Positions 16,001 to 25,080 of a stretch of 64,000 nucleotides of DNA are shown piece by piece; position 1 is the stretch's first letter, and the number at the start of each line of letters is the position of its first letter. A model generated the notes under the pieces. That model was not told where the DNA came from. It searched no databases and saw nothing but the letters and a program-made list of their open reading frames with translations. Position numbers and translations under genes: made by a program. Source of the stretch: an uncultured Candidatus Poseidoniales archaeon (GTDB taxonomy: Archaea > Thermoplasmatota > Poseidoniia > Poseidoniales > Poseidoniaceae); NCBI GenBank assembly GCA_902625885.1, contig CACODE010000002.1, positions 72,454 to 136,453 of the forward strand, given 5' to 3'.

Positions 16001-19000
16001 ACCAACGCGTGTAGGTCGGTGCATCCACCTCTTCCACCATCATCGGAAGCGTGGTCGCATTGAGCCCTACACGGAGACCGCCTCTCAAACTCTTCACGTG
16101 AAGCGGCACTTCGAGAACCTCGCGGACGTCCTGGCCCAGCGAGGCTGATTTGGCAGCGTTCAGCGCCGTCGAAGAAACGCTGACTTCGAGGGTCGTGTCG
16201 GGAAGCATGTGCAGCAAATCGCCGACATGGACTTCCGCAGCACCCTGCACTTCGATGTTGACCGAACACGTCAGGACGTAGGCGTTGTAGCTTGGATGGG
16301 GATGGCTGGAGGTAACGTTCGGGCAGGACTGAGTGGACTGGTAATGAACGACGGCGTACTCCTCCGGTGTCGGTTGAACGGCCCCGTTGATACGAACCAC
16401 GGTCCCTGCAGAAACGTTGCTGAGCATGAGGTTGAAGGCGGGTCCAACGCCAGTGGACGAACCCTGAGGTTGCCGGTCAATGGAAACAAAAGAGAGGGTG
16501 AGTGACGAGTTGTTCGTTGCAATGGTGGGATGAGTCGTGTTGTTTCCCGCCGTCATGTTGAGGCCGTTGTGAACGACGGAAGTCCACTGCGTGTTGAGGC
16601 CAAACAGCGCATCCATGCCGTTTGGTGGCCACTCCATGACGGACACGTTGTTCCATCCAATCGATAGGTGAGGCGCTGTTGGTGGAAGAACACAATCCAA
16701 TTCAGCCTTGGCTCTAATGAATTGCTCACCACCGGAAGCAACGAGCGTGAACGCAGGTGTTGTGGCGATGTCGCCACCGAGCGAATGATTGAGGTAGGTG
16801 GTTTTGACGCGACCGGGGACGTGTGCGGAAGCGACGAGTTGACCGTTGGGTGTTGCCCAGGTCAGGTTGTCGCCAAAGGTTGTGATACGGTAGCCATCAA
16901 AGGGGCAGGCAAGCGGCGAAAACAGCGGTGTTGAGAACGCACCCACCACGTTCAACGTCCCGTTGTCATCGACCAGGGCGTTGGCTGAGCCCGATACCGT
17001 GTTCATCACGTGTTGCGGTCCAATGTAGATGGTGCGGCCAAAGCTCATGCTGTGCACCAGTGGCGTGACAAAGGCGTCGTCAGTGCTCATTCGGACCCGT
17101 ACGTGAACGGAGGGGTGCTCGACGGTGTCAATGACCGGGTACGCTGGCAAGGTGAGGTTCTGCAGACCCTCTATCGGTACCTTGTTGGCGTCCAAAACAT
17201 CGAACAGAAGTTGGGTGCCGTTGGGTTGTTCAAACCACCCGTCCAACCACCCATAACCGAACAGAGGGTCGGGCGCAATCGCAGGGGAAACCCAAGTTCC
17301 CGACGTCTCGAACAAATCGATTTCGATGCCCGCATCGTCGATGTACCAACCGTCGGCTTCGACGTAGGTGTCGGAGAAAAAGGAAAATCGGGCCTTGAGC
17401 GTTTGGCCAGAAAGGTTGGACAGGTCGTAAGTCTTGAGTTCAAAATCACGGTTGTTCGACGAACCACAGCCACCCGCCACGCTCGAACCGTCGATGATGC
17501 CTCGGCCGAAGAACGGTGAATTGGTGTTCACGGTGGAGACCTGATCGTGAAAACCGTTCACTTCGGCCGGTAGCCACCACCAACTCAAGCCCTCGTCTGT
17601 GGAAATCGAAACGCCGCCGCCGTCCCAGTTTGCCTCGGTGCACACCCAAGAACGGAACGAGAGGCGTGCCGTTGCGTTGGTGGGTATGGTGTACTCTTCG
17701 GTGACCAAGTGCGTGTAAACATTGTTGGTGTACTTCGTGGTCAGGTTGATGGCCGCCCCGTTTTGACCGGAATAAAACAACCCGGGGCCGTATCCAGAGG
17801 TGTTTCTTGTTTGACCGACCTCCCAACCGTCCGGCCACGTGCCTTCAATTGACCAGCCCGGAGGCGTTATGATTGAATTTTCAAAAGAATTCGTTGAGGT
17901 CTGTGATGGATTCATCCCAAAATCGGTTGTCCAGTTCCACTCGTTCACGTAGGAGGGAGAGGGGTCCAGCCAACCGCGCTGGTCCCCATATTGACCGCTG
18001 GAGTTCACCGAGAAATTGCCGATTTGGAGCCGCTCGGCCTGTACGGTTCCGGGCCGATGAATCACCGCAACATCGTCGATGGCCACGCCTTCCCACCCCG
18101 ACGAGGCAAAGCCTCCGTACCCGTTTTGATAGTTGGTGACGACCTGAAATTGAAACAAGGTCCTCGAGGCGTTCGGGTGGCCGGAAACGCCTGAGGGCAA
18201 ATTGTAGGTGATGGGAATCCAACCCAACGATTCGTCCGTGTAATACCTGCCCTGGTGGGAAAGGCCGTTGCCGGGCAAGCCGGGAATACCTGAAACGGGT
18301 GCCCATGTGGTGCCGTTGTTCAGACTGACCAACACGAGCAGGTTGTCGTAATACGAGCCCTCGAGATCCCAATTTGCCCAAAACTCAAGCTGCATCGGAC
18401 CGTTGTAGCCCGACAAATTTGCTGGCAGATACAACCGCCCGTCGGCGTTGTTGGCGTAGTTCCCGCTCATGTTTCCGTGGAACCACGCCCCCGGTACATC
18501 GCCAAGATTGGAGAACGTGTAGTTGTCAAGGAACCATCCGTGGCGCATGCCAGCGGTCTCGGAGGTCTTGAAACAAAATCGGATCTCAACGGTCGAAGAG
18601 GAAGTGACAAGGGCGTCAAGGCTGAAGTGAGCCCGTTGCCATGAAGATGAGGCGCCGGACCAAACATCGGTGGGGGCGCCCGTGAGGGTGGAAGCGTTGG
18701 TGTAGCCGGTGGAAGGAGAGAGGACTTGCCACGAACCCCCGGACAAACGGCTCTCCACCCAGGCTGCGTCGTCGTCAAAAAACGACAACCAATGGTCAAG
18801 CGTGAGGTTGTACTGGTTCACAAAAGCCGGGACGGTTTCCTGTGGCGAGGCCAGACAACCGCTCATGTTGGCACCCAGCCCACCAAGTGCTTGGGTCGCC
18901 AGAACATGTTGCCCTTCTGTGGCGCTGCTCGGTTGATTCACCGATGTCGACGAGGTGTTTGGGTGAACAACGTTCCACGTGTTGTGATTTGGTCCTTGCC

Positions 19001-19421
19001 CGACCCAATCAGGGAGGGTGGCAATAAGTGTCTCAAAATCAGTAAGGGTCCCTACCGTCGACTGCGTGGCGAGACTCAATTGACCTCCATGGCCAATCCC
19101 CTGTGTCCCCTGATGCGAACCGTTCCAGCCCTTTCTTCCATCAATACCGTAACGGCTGGAGGTGTCAGCAGCGCCTGACCACATCGGGGTGACGTCAAGC
19201 TGCCCGCCACTGAAGGTTTGGTTGTAGGGGATGCTGAGGAGGTTCGTGTTGGTGGTGTTGACGCCCGTTTCGGTTCCGCTTGGAATGTAGTACGTCGCTC
19301 GTTCAGGGGAGGTTTCCGGTTCAAAGACAGGAGGCACCATGGGTGAAAACACCACCATGCACATCAAAAAACACAGACCGACCGCTGTCAAAGAACGAGC
19401 GGAAGACCGTGCGTTTGCCAT
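13074..19421 (-). CDS. Giant secreted, membrane-anchored surface protein (2,115 residues)
   Basis: A signal peptide (SLTAVGLCFLMCMVVFSPMV) is followed by a very long outside region and one C-terminal transmembrane helix (FSLSILAFVVAGMVLFVVRQ) with a basic cytoplasmic tail. At least three modules in the first 750 residues end in GWFLDN, GVAIDD or GWYIDD with preceding Ser/Trp-rich strands, resembling the MAM-like/immune-inhibitor-A carbohydrate-binding modules. A calcium-loop-like DSNNDGVPQSTE occurs in the second half, and the last outside domain looks like a CARDB-type module. Many N-x-S/T sites suggest glycosylation. A role in surface binding or as part of a cell envelope is likely; no enzyme motif was seen. 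Confidence 0.85.
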   Translation of the reverse strand: MANARSSARSLTAVGLCFLMCMVVFSPMVPPVFEPETSPERATYYIPSGTETGVNTTNTNLLSIPYNQTFSGGQLDVTPMWSGAADTSSRYGIDGRKGWNGSHQGTQGIGHGGQLSLATQSTVGTLTDFETLIATLPDWVGQGPNHNTWNVVHPNTSSTSVNQPSSATEGQHVLATQALGGLGANMSGCLASPQETVPAFVNQYNLTLDHWLSFFDDDAAWVESRLSGGSWQVLSPSTGYTNASTLTGAPTDVWSGASSSWQRAHFSLDALVTSSSTVEIRFCFKTSETAGMRHGWFLDNYTFSNLGDVPGAWFHGNMSGNYANNADGRLYLPANLSGYNGPMQLEFWANWDLEGSYYDNLLVLVSLNNGTTWAPVSGIPGLPGNGLSHQGRYYTDESLGWIPITYNLPSGVSGHPNASRTLFQFQVVTNYQNGYGGFASSGWEGVAIDDVAVIHRPGTVQAERLQIGNFSVNSSGQYGDQRGWLDPSPSYVNEWNWTTDFGMNPSQTSTNSFENSIITPPGWSIEGTWPDGWEVGQTRNTSGYGPGLFYSGQNGAAINLTTKYTNNVYTHLVTEEYTIPTNATARLSFRSWVCTEANWDGGGVSISTDEGLSWWWLPAEVNGFHDQVSTVNTNSPFFGRGIIDGSSVAGGCGSSNNRDFELKTYDLSNLSGQTLKARFSFFSDTYVEADGWYIDDAGIEIDLFETSGTWVSPAIAPDPLFGYGWLDGWFEQPNGTQLLFDVLDANKVPIEGLQNLTLPAYPVIDTVEHPSVHVRVRMSTDDAFVTPLVHSMSFGRTIYIGPQHVMNTVSGSANALVDDNGTLNVVGAFSTPLFSPLACPFDGYRITTFGDNLTWATPNGQLVASAHVPGRVKTTYLNHSLGGDIATTPAFTLVASGGEQFIRAKAELDCVLPPTAPHLSIGWNNVSVMEWPPNGMDALFGLNTQWTSVVHNGLNMTAGNNTTHPTIATNNSSLTLSFVSIDRQPQGSSTGVGPAFNLMLSNVSAGTVVRINGAVQPTPEEYAVVHYQSTQSCPNVTSSHPHPSYNAYVLTCSVNIEVQGAAEVHVGDLLHMLPDTTLEVSVSSTALNAAKSASLGQDVREVLEVPLHVKSLRGGLRVGLNATTLPMMVEEVDAPTYTRWLPEETVSFTSHHTRYNPLNPTEDAPDISAISLYLGGNADLEQRLVHVQVDRIQQAPRFRQLGGAGLAPLDVQNSSVSCSTNTCSITWSFTSTWLLDDVDDLHVLVSATDEDGLEVGPKVFVRKTAFNEIENDLEVVDFTVSDVSSRRIDDWTNSFWPFHLNRSQALEAKGRVRMEGIANQWVNQGEAEATVTMRAVPPKNLTGGPDEWPGTPVVWSQSWQAEVGPGGWFTVPISTPSEGDAVPSNTFLEIVPSLSRRGPMDAITATSDDRTVVLTPTRFLHDTVSPQVDSLTVLDAGREVPADEHITMYGKDVALRLEISDQEGLASQLEVWTWLESLHDSNNDGVPQSTEYAMQTVSLNRGARELEVDLPLIASENVVPNGANSGLLSVVLVGQDLAGNPLDGGGDFGTEHDLATLSVQRRADTVLDVDSITLDRQSGFLFAGNEHRFSFTLGDANGLGSLDAIELALLGEQNESSCFIHYLPRFAEVQHDEGCFVASPSVSVEQRPLANIYDISVAFRLTWNATRDLGQQELTPSLKVFDEGQDLGLGLYSLSSLSWMAHDLVELRWIEIVDTQQPYGQNNGSIYWFHRNDKVQHSIGLYHQNTTILARDFPQTGQFEWILSDGERTGGGVVNLTMNGRVDFDVYMNENVLYSDTGEFIVAPTGFEGYIIHPISYGVVVDDVAPRVVIAAGVLNNYASNAMTAVPISVSVNDDTDMPPTALEMHTQISRVGQIVEGSRQVVHLPIARLLNDFTVYEDVVDFVPAGVELTSSDVLIVWFNATDRSGRSLVGRGSPQSPITVGITWFAFEPEFTETTATPYRPVLGDNISIYARVANDGLLGGEVRVVLRDDLGKELGNGTAYLEKGEYRNFVWNIEAWKEGRLLLTLEIENHSLRIPVPLAEIRARDPSSSAGDMATFSLSILAFVVAGMVLFVVRQRRAQRDELYHLERIKRIVSLRRPPPKPWDLSDTSREE

Positions 19422-19547
19422 TCGATGACACCTAAAGATACCATGAGCAGGAGGAGGATATGAAAGGGTGTTATGAATGCATCAAGCATTTCGAGACGAT
19501 TCTCAAACGGAAGAGGATTCAAAACCCGTCACTTTTACGTTGGTATC

Positions 19548-20558
19548 ATGACACCAGCCCGCGATCTTGATGGGGCGCAAGCCCACGAGATTGAGGAGCA
19601 GTTGTTCACGACACATCGCCAACAACTGCCGAGGCACGTGCCCATACCCCTTCCGCGTCAGGACTTCTGGGAAATGGTTCGAGCGCTTCTCTCAAACCTT
19701 GATTTGGAGATTCAAGAAATGGTCCGGAAAGGCTCGATTGACATGCGTCTTCAAAATCTGCAAAAAAGGCAGACAAACATACGGCGAATCGCTTCGGAAC
19801 TCGCCAGAAAGCGGATGGTTGCCATGATGCAACACGCTGCAAGCCAAGCGCTGCGAAGCGGAGTGAATCCTGGCATGGCTCAGGAACTGCCATCGCTTGA
19901 TTGGCAGCGTCATGATCCTGCTGAAAAGGCGTTTTATCACGCCCTTCAACTCAACGTCGACCGGTTCAAAAAAGAGATCGACTGGCAGGGGATGCAACAA
20001 GGTTTGCTTGGAGAAATTGGCACGCAGCCCATCATCCACGCTCCGGGGACGATGCAGTTGGACGCCTTTGTTGGCACTGGAAAAATATCCTCGGAACCGC
20101 CCCCTGACTTGGCGTTTGAGGACCCTCTTGAGCCCCTACCCCAAACGGTCGAAGATGCTGAGGAACGTTGGATGGATGACGCTCCTTGGGCGGATGAGGA
20201 AGCGTACCTCTTGGCGGACATGGCCTCAATGGAGGCGAGCGTACCCCCGAGCAGACAAGACAAGGATGGTCCTGATGCCTCGCGGAAACACGGCGCAGCC
20301 ATGGAACTTGCCCCCTCGAAGGAACCCGTTCAGACCATCGTGGAGGAGCCGCCTGAGCAAAGTGAAGAAGCGGACGCAACGGTAGAAAACCAAAACGACG
20401 AGAACATTCGGGTGCGGATCCTTGAAACCATGCCCGAGCCGATTATGGACGCTTCGGGTGAGCCGCTGGCGCTAGAAGCCGGAGACGTCCATTTTCTTGA
20501 CGAAGGCACAGCGTCGTGGTTAATCGATGCCGGTGTTGCTGAAAAAGCACAGCTGTAG
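19548..20558 (+). CDS. GINS complex subunit, Gins51 type
   Basis: This component of the replicative helicase complex (Cdc45/RecJ-MCM-GINS) couples the helicase to primase and polymerase. The N-terminal A-domain has a PRQDFWEMVRALLSNL helix followed by a basic helical block (RLQNLQKRQTNIRRIASELA). The C-terminal B-domain has the typical pattern MPEPIMDASGEPLALEAGDVHFL with an end near LIDAGVAEKAQL. The middle 120 residues are an acidic, low-complexity linker, longer than usual. The start at 19548 gives an N-terminus that matches the family; the frame is open to 19473. Confidence 0.8.
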   Translation: MTPARDLDGAQAHEIEEQLFTTHRQQLPRHVPIPLPRQDFWEMVRALLSNLDLEIQEMVRKGSIDMRLQNLQKRQTNIRRIASELARKRMVAMMQHAASQALRSGVNPGMAQELPSLDWQRHDPAEKAFYHALQLNVDRFKKEIDWQGMQQGLLGEIGTQPIIHAPGTMQLDAFVGTGKISSEPPPDLAFEDPLEPLPQTVEDAEERWMDDAPWADEEAYLLADMASMEASVPPSRQDKDGPDASRKHGAAMELAPSKEPVQTIVEEPPEQSEEADATVENQNDENIRVRILETMPEPIMDASGEPLALEAGDVHFLDEGTASWLIDAGVAEKAQL

Positions 20559-20600
20559 GTATTCAGAGGCTTTGCGGCCACAAGGGCTTAGAGCCTTGGC

Positions 20601-20930
20601 TCAGTTGATGTTTCTCATCGAGATTTCAATACTGACGGTGTCAGGTATTGGGATCTTGGTGACCGAGCGAAGCGCCGTTTGATCCTTGGCCGTGGAAATG
20701 TCCATCTCAAGCAAACGCTTGTGAATGCGCATTTCCCAATGGTCGTAGGTTTCGCTGCCTTCGCCGTCTGGGGCTTTCCTCACGGGAACGACCAGGCGTC
20801 GGGTTGGCAGGGGAATCGGTCCCCGAAGGTTGATGCCGCCGGTGTCGCAAATTATCTTGATTTGGTTGGCAACGGTGTCGATGTCCTTGTGGTTCTCGCC
20901 AGTCAATTTTATGACGGTAACGGCAACCAT
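20601..20930 (-). CDS. rps10: 30S ribosomal protein S10
   Basis: This small-subunit protein of 109 residues has the S10 core (RGPIPLPTRRLVVPVRKAP, then HWEMRIHKRLLEMD) and the C-terminal strand PDTVSIEISMRN. It lies 38 bp downstream of the EF-1 alpha gene on the same strand, the conserved archaeal order at the end of the str operon. It converges on the GINS gene. Confidence 0.95.
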   Translation of the reverse strand: MVAVTVIKLTGENHKDIDTVANQIKIICDTGGINLRGPIPLPTRRLVVPVRKAPDGEGSETYDHWEMRIHKRLLEMDISTAKDQTALRSVTKIPIPDTVSIEISMRNIN

Positions 20931-20968
20931 TCAATCCACCTTTCGCATGCGTTTTCCAGTGAGGGGTC

Positions 20969-22258
20969 TCACTTCTTCTCGATCTTGAGGCAGACGCCTG
21001 CAGCCACGGTCTTGCCCATGTCGCGGATGGCGAATCGGGAAAGTTCGGGGAAAGTGTCCATCTGCTCGATAGCCATTGGCTTGGTTGGCTGGAACCGAAT
21101 CAAGCACGCATCCCCAGTCTTGAGGAAGGAAGGGTTGGCTTCTTTGCCGGACTTGTTGGTCTTTTCCAAGAGTTCCATGAACTTCACAGCGACTTGAGCG
21201 GTGTGAGCGTGGAAGACCGGGGTGTAGCCAACGGAAACAGCCTTGGGGATGTCCATGAGCTGGATTTGTCCAACGAAGGTCTCGTCATGACGAACGAAGG
21301 TCGGCTCGCTGTCAGAGTAGCCTGCAACGTCGCCACGGCGGATGTCAGTGGCGGCGAGGCCACGGACGTTGAAACCGACGTTGTCGCCGGGCTCAGCCTT
21401 GTCGACCATGGTGTGGTGCATCTCAATGGACTTCACTTCACCGCCCTTCATCGAGGGGTTGAACACGACGTTCTTACCGACGTTGAGGACACCGGTTTCG
21501 ATCTTGCCGACTGGCACGGTGCCGATACCGGAGATCTTGTAGACGTCCTGAATTGGCAAGCGCAGTGGCTTGTCGGATGGCTTGCTTGGCATTGGTGTAG
21601 CGTTGATGGCTTCGAAGAGGGTTGGTCCGCTGTACCACGGGCACTTGTCAGACTTCTCGAAGACGTTGTCGCCGTTCAGCGAGGACGCTGGAATCATGGG
21701 GACGTCGTCAGGCTTGAAACCGGCCATCTTCAGAAGGCTGGAGACTTGCGAGCAGGCCTCTTTGTACTTGTCCTCGCTCCAGTCAACACCGGAAATGTCC
21801 ATCTTGTTGACGTGAACGATGAGACCCTTGACACCAAGCACCTTGGCCAAGAAAGCGTGTTCCTTGGTCTGGGCGTTCACACCGTCGTTGGCGGCACACA
21901 GCAAAACGGCGGTGTCGGCTTGGGAAGCGCCGGTGATCATGTTCTTGACGAAGTCTCGGTGGCCAGGTGCGTCGATGATGGTCCAGTAGTAGTCTGGTGT
22001 GAAGAACTCCTTGTGAGCCACGTCGATGGTGATTCCACGCTCTCGCTCTTCCTTGAGTCCGTCCATGACGTACGCAAGACCGAAACCGGCCTTTCCGGAT
22101 TCGGCAGCGAGTTTTTCGTTCTTCTCAATCACGTGCGCTTCAATGTGGCCGGAATCGAGGAGGAGACGTCCAACAGTAGTGGACTTTCCGTGGTCGACGT
22201 GACCGATAAACACGATGTTGCGGTGTGGCTTGCTTCTGTCTTCCCATTGTGATGGCAT
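20969..22258 (-). CDS. tuf: Translation elongation factor EF-1 alpha
   Basis: This GTPase delivers aminoacyl-tRNA to the ribosome. It has the P-loop GHVDHGKS (residues 19-26), DAPGHRDF (G3), NKMD (G4) and the domain 2 signature GTVPVGKIETG. The 429-residue length is standard. A Shine-Dalgarno-like AAGGAGCG lies 8 bases before the ATG. S10 follows directly. The S12, S7 and EF-2 genes often found upstream are not here; pyruvate kinase is instead. Confidence 0.97.
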   Translation of the reverse strand: MPSQWEDRSKPHRNIVFIGHVDHGKSTTVGRLLLDSGHIEAHVIEKNEKLAAESGKAGFGLAYVMDGLKEERERGITIDVAHKEFFTPDYYWTIIDAPGHRDFVKNMITGASQADTAVLLCAANDGVNAQTKEHAFLAKVLGVKGLIVHVNKMDISGVDWSEDKYKEACSQVSSLLKMAGFKPDDVPMIPASSLNGDNVFEKSDKCPWYSGPTLFEAINATPMPSKPSDKPLRLPIQDVYKISGIGTVPVGKIETGVLNVGKNVVFNPSMKGGEVKSIEMHHTMVDKAEPGDNVGFNVRGLAATDIRRGDVAGYSDSEPTFVRHDETFVGQIQLMDIPKAVSVGYTPVFHAHTAQVAVKFMELLEKTNKSGKEANPSFLKTGDACLIRFQPTKPMAIEQMDTFPELSRFAIRDMGKTVAAGVCLKIEKK

Positions 22259-22356
22259 GGTAATCGCTCCTTAGCAAGCGCTCCGACAATTACCCCCTAT
22301 ATCAAGAGCGCGACGCGATTCAAGAGCAAAAATCCCCCGCATACGGTCGTTTTGGC

Positions 22357-23808
22357 TCATTCTGCGTCAAGAATTTCTCCGTCCGTGCTGATTTTGTAAA
22401 GACGGAGCGTGCTCGTTGCCCCTCGCATGGCGAGTGGGCTGCCCGAAATAGCGACAACGCGTTCGCCCGGTTGGACGCGCTTTTGGAGAACCAGTTGTTC
22501 AACCGCTTCACGCATGGTCTTGGAACCTCGGTCGTGTTCCTTGCACAAGATGGCGTCAACACCCGGCAGAAGGCACGCCCGACGAAGCGCCCGAAGGCGG
22601 TCGCTGACGGCCGTTACAGGAATGGCCGGTCTGTACCCAGATACCAAACGAGGTGAAGTCCCGTGTTGCGTAGCGACGATGATGCGGGAGGCACCGGATT
22701 CTTTGGCGAGAACAACCCCGGCATGGGCGACGGCCCGGGTTGAACGAAACTTCGCCAGAGCTGTCGGTCGCAGTTCGTAAGTGTCAAGCCCCTCTTCGGT
22801 GGCGTTCACAATCTTGGCCATGGTTTCTACGGTTTCTACGGGGTATTTTCCAGAGGCGGTTTCTCCAGACAGCATGACGCCTGTCGCCCCGTGCCGAATG
22901 GCCGTGGAGACATCGCTTACCTCGGCTCTTGTCGGTCGGGGCTGAAACGTCATGGATTCCAGCATCTGCGTGGCAACGATAACCGGCATGCCTCGCTCCA
23001 AGGCCTTGTCGATGATCTGCTGCTGTACGACAGGGACGTTCTCAAGCGGAATTTCCACGCCGAGGTCGCCTCTGGCGACCATAACGGCATCCGCCGCATC
23101 GAGAATGCTGTCCAGATTTTCAAGCGCCACAGGGTGTTCTATTTTGGCCAGAACGGGCACGTGCATCGACGCAGCCCTCACCGCTTCCTTGGCAGGAAGG
23201 AGGTCTGCTGCCGTGCGGACGTAACTCACGGCGATGCAGTCGGCGCCGTTTTCCAAGGCGTGATTGAGCGCCAAGGTATCCTTGGGTCCAATGGCCGGCA
23301 AATCCACAAGAGTGCCGGGAACGTTCACCCCTTTCCGACTGCTGATGGGTCCTCCATCAACAACGGTGCAACGCACCTTGCCGTCAGCCTCACCGTCGGT
23401 TGTGTCAACCTCCAGCCGAATGAGACCATCGGCCAGCAAGATGGGGTCTCCCGGTTTGATTTCAGCAGACAATCCACCGTACTCAACCGGAAAATCGGTC
23501 CCGTTGGTGCGCTCGATATGGAGCACGCCGCAGTGAAGCGTGATTTCGGCGCCGTCTTCCAGCATGTGGACTTCAGGAAAATTACCAAGGCGAAGTTTTG
23601 GCCCGGGAAGGTCGGCAAGAATGCACGTGGGTCGGCCCATCTCATCCTCGATGTCCCGCACCCGCTGATAGAGTTCCGTCTTGTCTTCAGGGTCGCCGTG
23701 CGAATAGTTGAACCGGCAGACGTCAACTCCCGACTCCAACAGAGATTTCAGGGTTGGTCGGTCGCTGGATGCTGGACCAATGGTGGCCACGATTCGCGTG
23801 CGGCGCAT
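22357..23808 (-). CDS. pyk: Pyruvate kinase
   Basis: This catalyses phosphoenolpyruvate plus ADP to pyruvate plus ATP in the cytoplasm. The protein is 483 residues. It starts with the conserved RRTRIVATIGPASS and CRFNYSHG, has the active-site region VLAKIEHPVALENLD with MVARGDLGVEIP, and ATQMLESM further on. The C-terminal regulatory domain is present. The Met at 23808 is preferred because homologues begin here; the frame extends to 23904 but would overlap the preceding lipoprotein gene. Confidence 0.95.
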   Translation of the reverse strand: MRRTRIVATIGPASSDRPTLKSLLESGVDVCRFNYSHGDPEDKTELYQRVRDIEDEMGRPTCILADLPGPKLRLGNFPEVHMLEDGAEITLHCGVLHIERTNGTDFPVEYGGLSAEIKPGDPILLADGLIRLEVDTTDGEADGKVRCTVVDGGPISSRKGVNVPGTLVDLPAIGPKDTLALNHALENGADCIAVSYVRTAADLLPAKEAVRAASMHVPVLAKIEHPVALENLDSILDAADAVMVARGDLGVEIPLENVPVVQQQIIDKALERGMPVIVATQMLESMTFQPRPTRAEVSDVSTAIRHGATGVMLSGETASGKYPVETVETMAKIVNATEEGLDTYELRPTALAKFRSTRAVAHAGVVLAKESGASRIIVATQHGTSPRLVSGYRPAIPVTAVSDRLRALRRACLLPGVDAILCKEHDRGSKTMREAVEQLVLQKRVQPGERVVAISGSPLAMRGATSTLRLYKISTDGEILDAE

Positions 23809-23825
23809 GACTCTCACCCGGTTTT

Positions 23826-25028
23826 TCACTTGTAGTAGAGACGGATCACGAACTGGTCGACCCTGAAGTTGTTGACCCGGTCGTTTTGGATGGTCATGGT
23901 CCACTCGCCATCGCCGTAGGTGGACTCGGTGTCCGAAAACATGTAGCCTGACAGCCTGAGATGAACGCAGTCTTGGTCTTCATCGCATTCACCCTCGTCC
24001 CTTGACTCAAGTTCTGTACCCGTGGTGTTGCCGGCCTCCTCGTCTTCTTCATTGTAGGCGTAAATATCCAGTTCGGCGCGACAGTTGTTGGCGCCGGGTA
24101 TGTTCGTGCAGCCGTCATCCTCCTTCGGGTATTCCAACTCCACTTGCGCCTTGACGATGGTGTTCCCGTTGTCCTTGTCGTAGTGAATCAAAGCGTCAAA
24201 ATCCAACTCGGCGGCGTTGCCGCTCGTGTTGCCGCCGATTTCAAAGTCTTTCCAATAGCCAGCATAACTCACGTAGACGCGAATCGTAGCGCTGTCCACC
24301 ATCTCAACATTGTTGGTAATGGTAAGGCCGATTTCGTATTCGCCTGGCGCAACGTTGCTCCAATCAACGGTTGAGCCTACCAAATCGTCGTCGTTCTCAG
24401 GGTCGCCGTCGTTGTCCTTGTCCTCGTTCAGGTTCAGGTCCCAAGCATAGCCATCCTCTGGGATGTATTGCGAGTCCGAGCCGGGGGTGGATGAAGAAGC
24501 GTCGAGATTGATGGTGGTCGTTTCGGTCACGGACCGATCGGTCGTCGTTTTTTCTCGTGCACAAATCCACACCAGGATGTGACGAGATTCGGATATGGAT
24601 TCATCCTCGCAGTCCTCAGCGTCGGCGTACTGCGTGATGGTGGCGGTTGGGGGTTCGGCGGTTTCTGCATAAACGGCGACGTCTCGGGTTTGCTCCGAAG
24701 TGGTTGTGCCGTCAGAGACCTCGAGCGTCACCTTGTAGGTCTTCGCTTCGTCAAACGACCAGGTAGCCGTCAATCCGGTAGCGTCAATGTCGATGGAGCC
24801 TTCGGTATCGAAATTCCAACGGTAGGTCAGCGAGCCGTCGTTTGGTGTTGAGCTTGAGGCGTCAAAACTCACGGTGGTGCCGGCCTTGATGTTCTTGCTC
24901 GGGCTGAAGCTGAACACGGCCAACACATCGGCAGCGTCGCTTTCAGAGCCGTCTTCAAAAATGCACCCTGCCATGGATGAGCAGAGCATTAGCCCCGCCA
25001 TGATGAGCGTCTGTGCGTAGCGTCCCAT
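23826..25028 (-). CDS. Secreted PKD-domain lipoprotein
   Basis: This encodes 400 residues with a signal peptide ending in a lipobox-like SMAGC, so it is probably lipid-anchored outside the membrane. One PKD-type domain (LTYRWNFDTEGSIDIDATG, then YKVTLEVSDG) is followed by a second beta domain with an acidic, calcium-loop-like stretch (NEDKDNDGDPEND). The last 120 residues end in GDGEWTMTIQND and VDQFVIRLYY, similar to proprotein-convertase P-type domains. It lies 17 bp upstream of pyk on the same strand. The binding target is unknown. Confidence 0.8.
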   Translation of the reverse strand: MGRYAQTLIMAGLMLCSSMAGCIFEDGSESDAADVLAVFSFSPSKNIKAGTTVSFDASSSTPNDGSLTYRWNFDTEGSIDIDATGLTATWSFDEAKTYKVTLEVSDGTTTSEQTRDVAVYAETAEPPTATITQYADAEDCEDESISESRHILVWICAREKTTTDRSVTETTTINLDASSSTPGSDSQYIPEDGYAWDLNLNEDKDNDGDPENDDDLVGSTVDWSNVAPGEYEIGLTITNNVEMVDSATIRVYVSYAGYWKDFEIGGNTSGNAAELDFDALIHYDKDNGNTIVKAQVELEYPKEDDGCTNIPGANNCRAELDIYAYNEEDEEAGNTTGTELESRDEGECDEDQDCVHLRLSGYMFSDTESTYGDGEWTMTIQNDRVNNFRVDQFVIRLYYK

Positions 25029-25080
25029 GGTAAAGGCGTGGTGGCCTGTTCGTCAAAAGGGCTTCCTTGAATCGTCACTC

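Noticed and set aside
21194-22252. Long plus-strand frame of 352 codons
   Set aside because: It is entirely antisense to the EF-1 alpha gene, whose codon bias leaves the opposite frame open.
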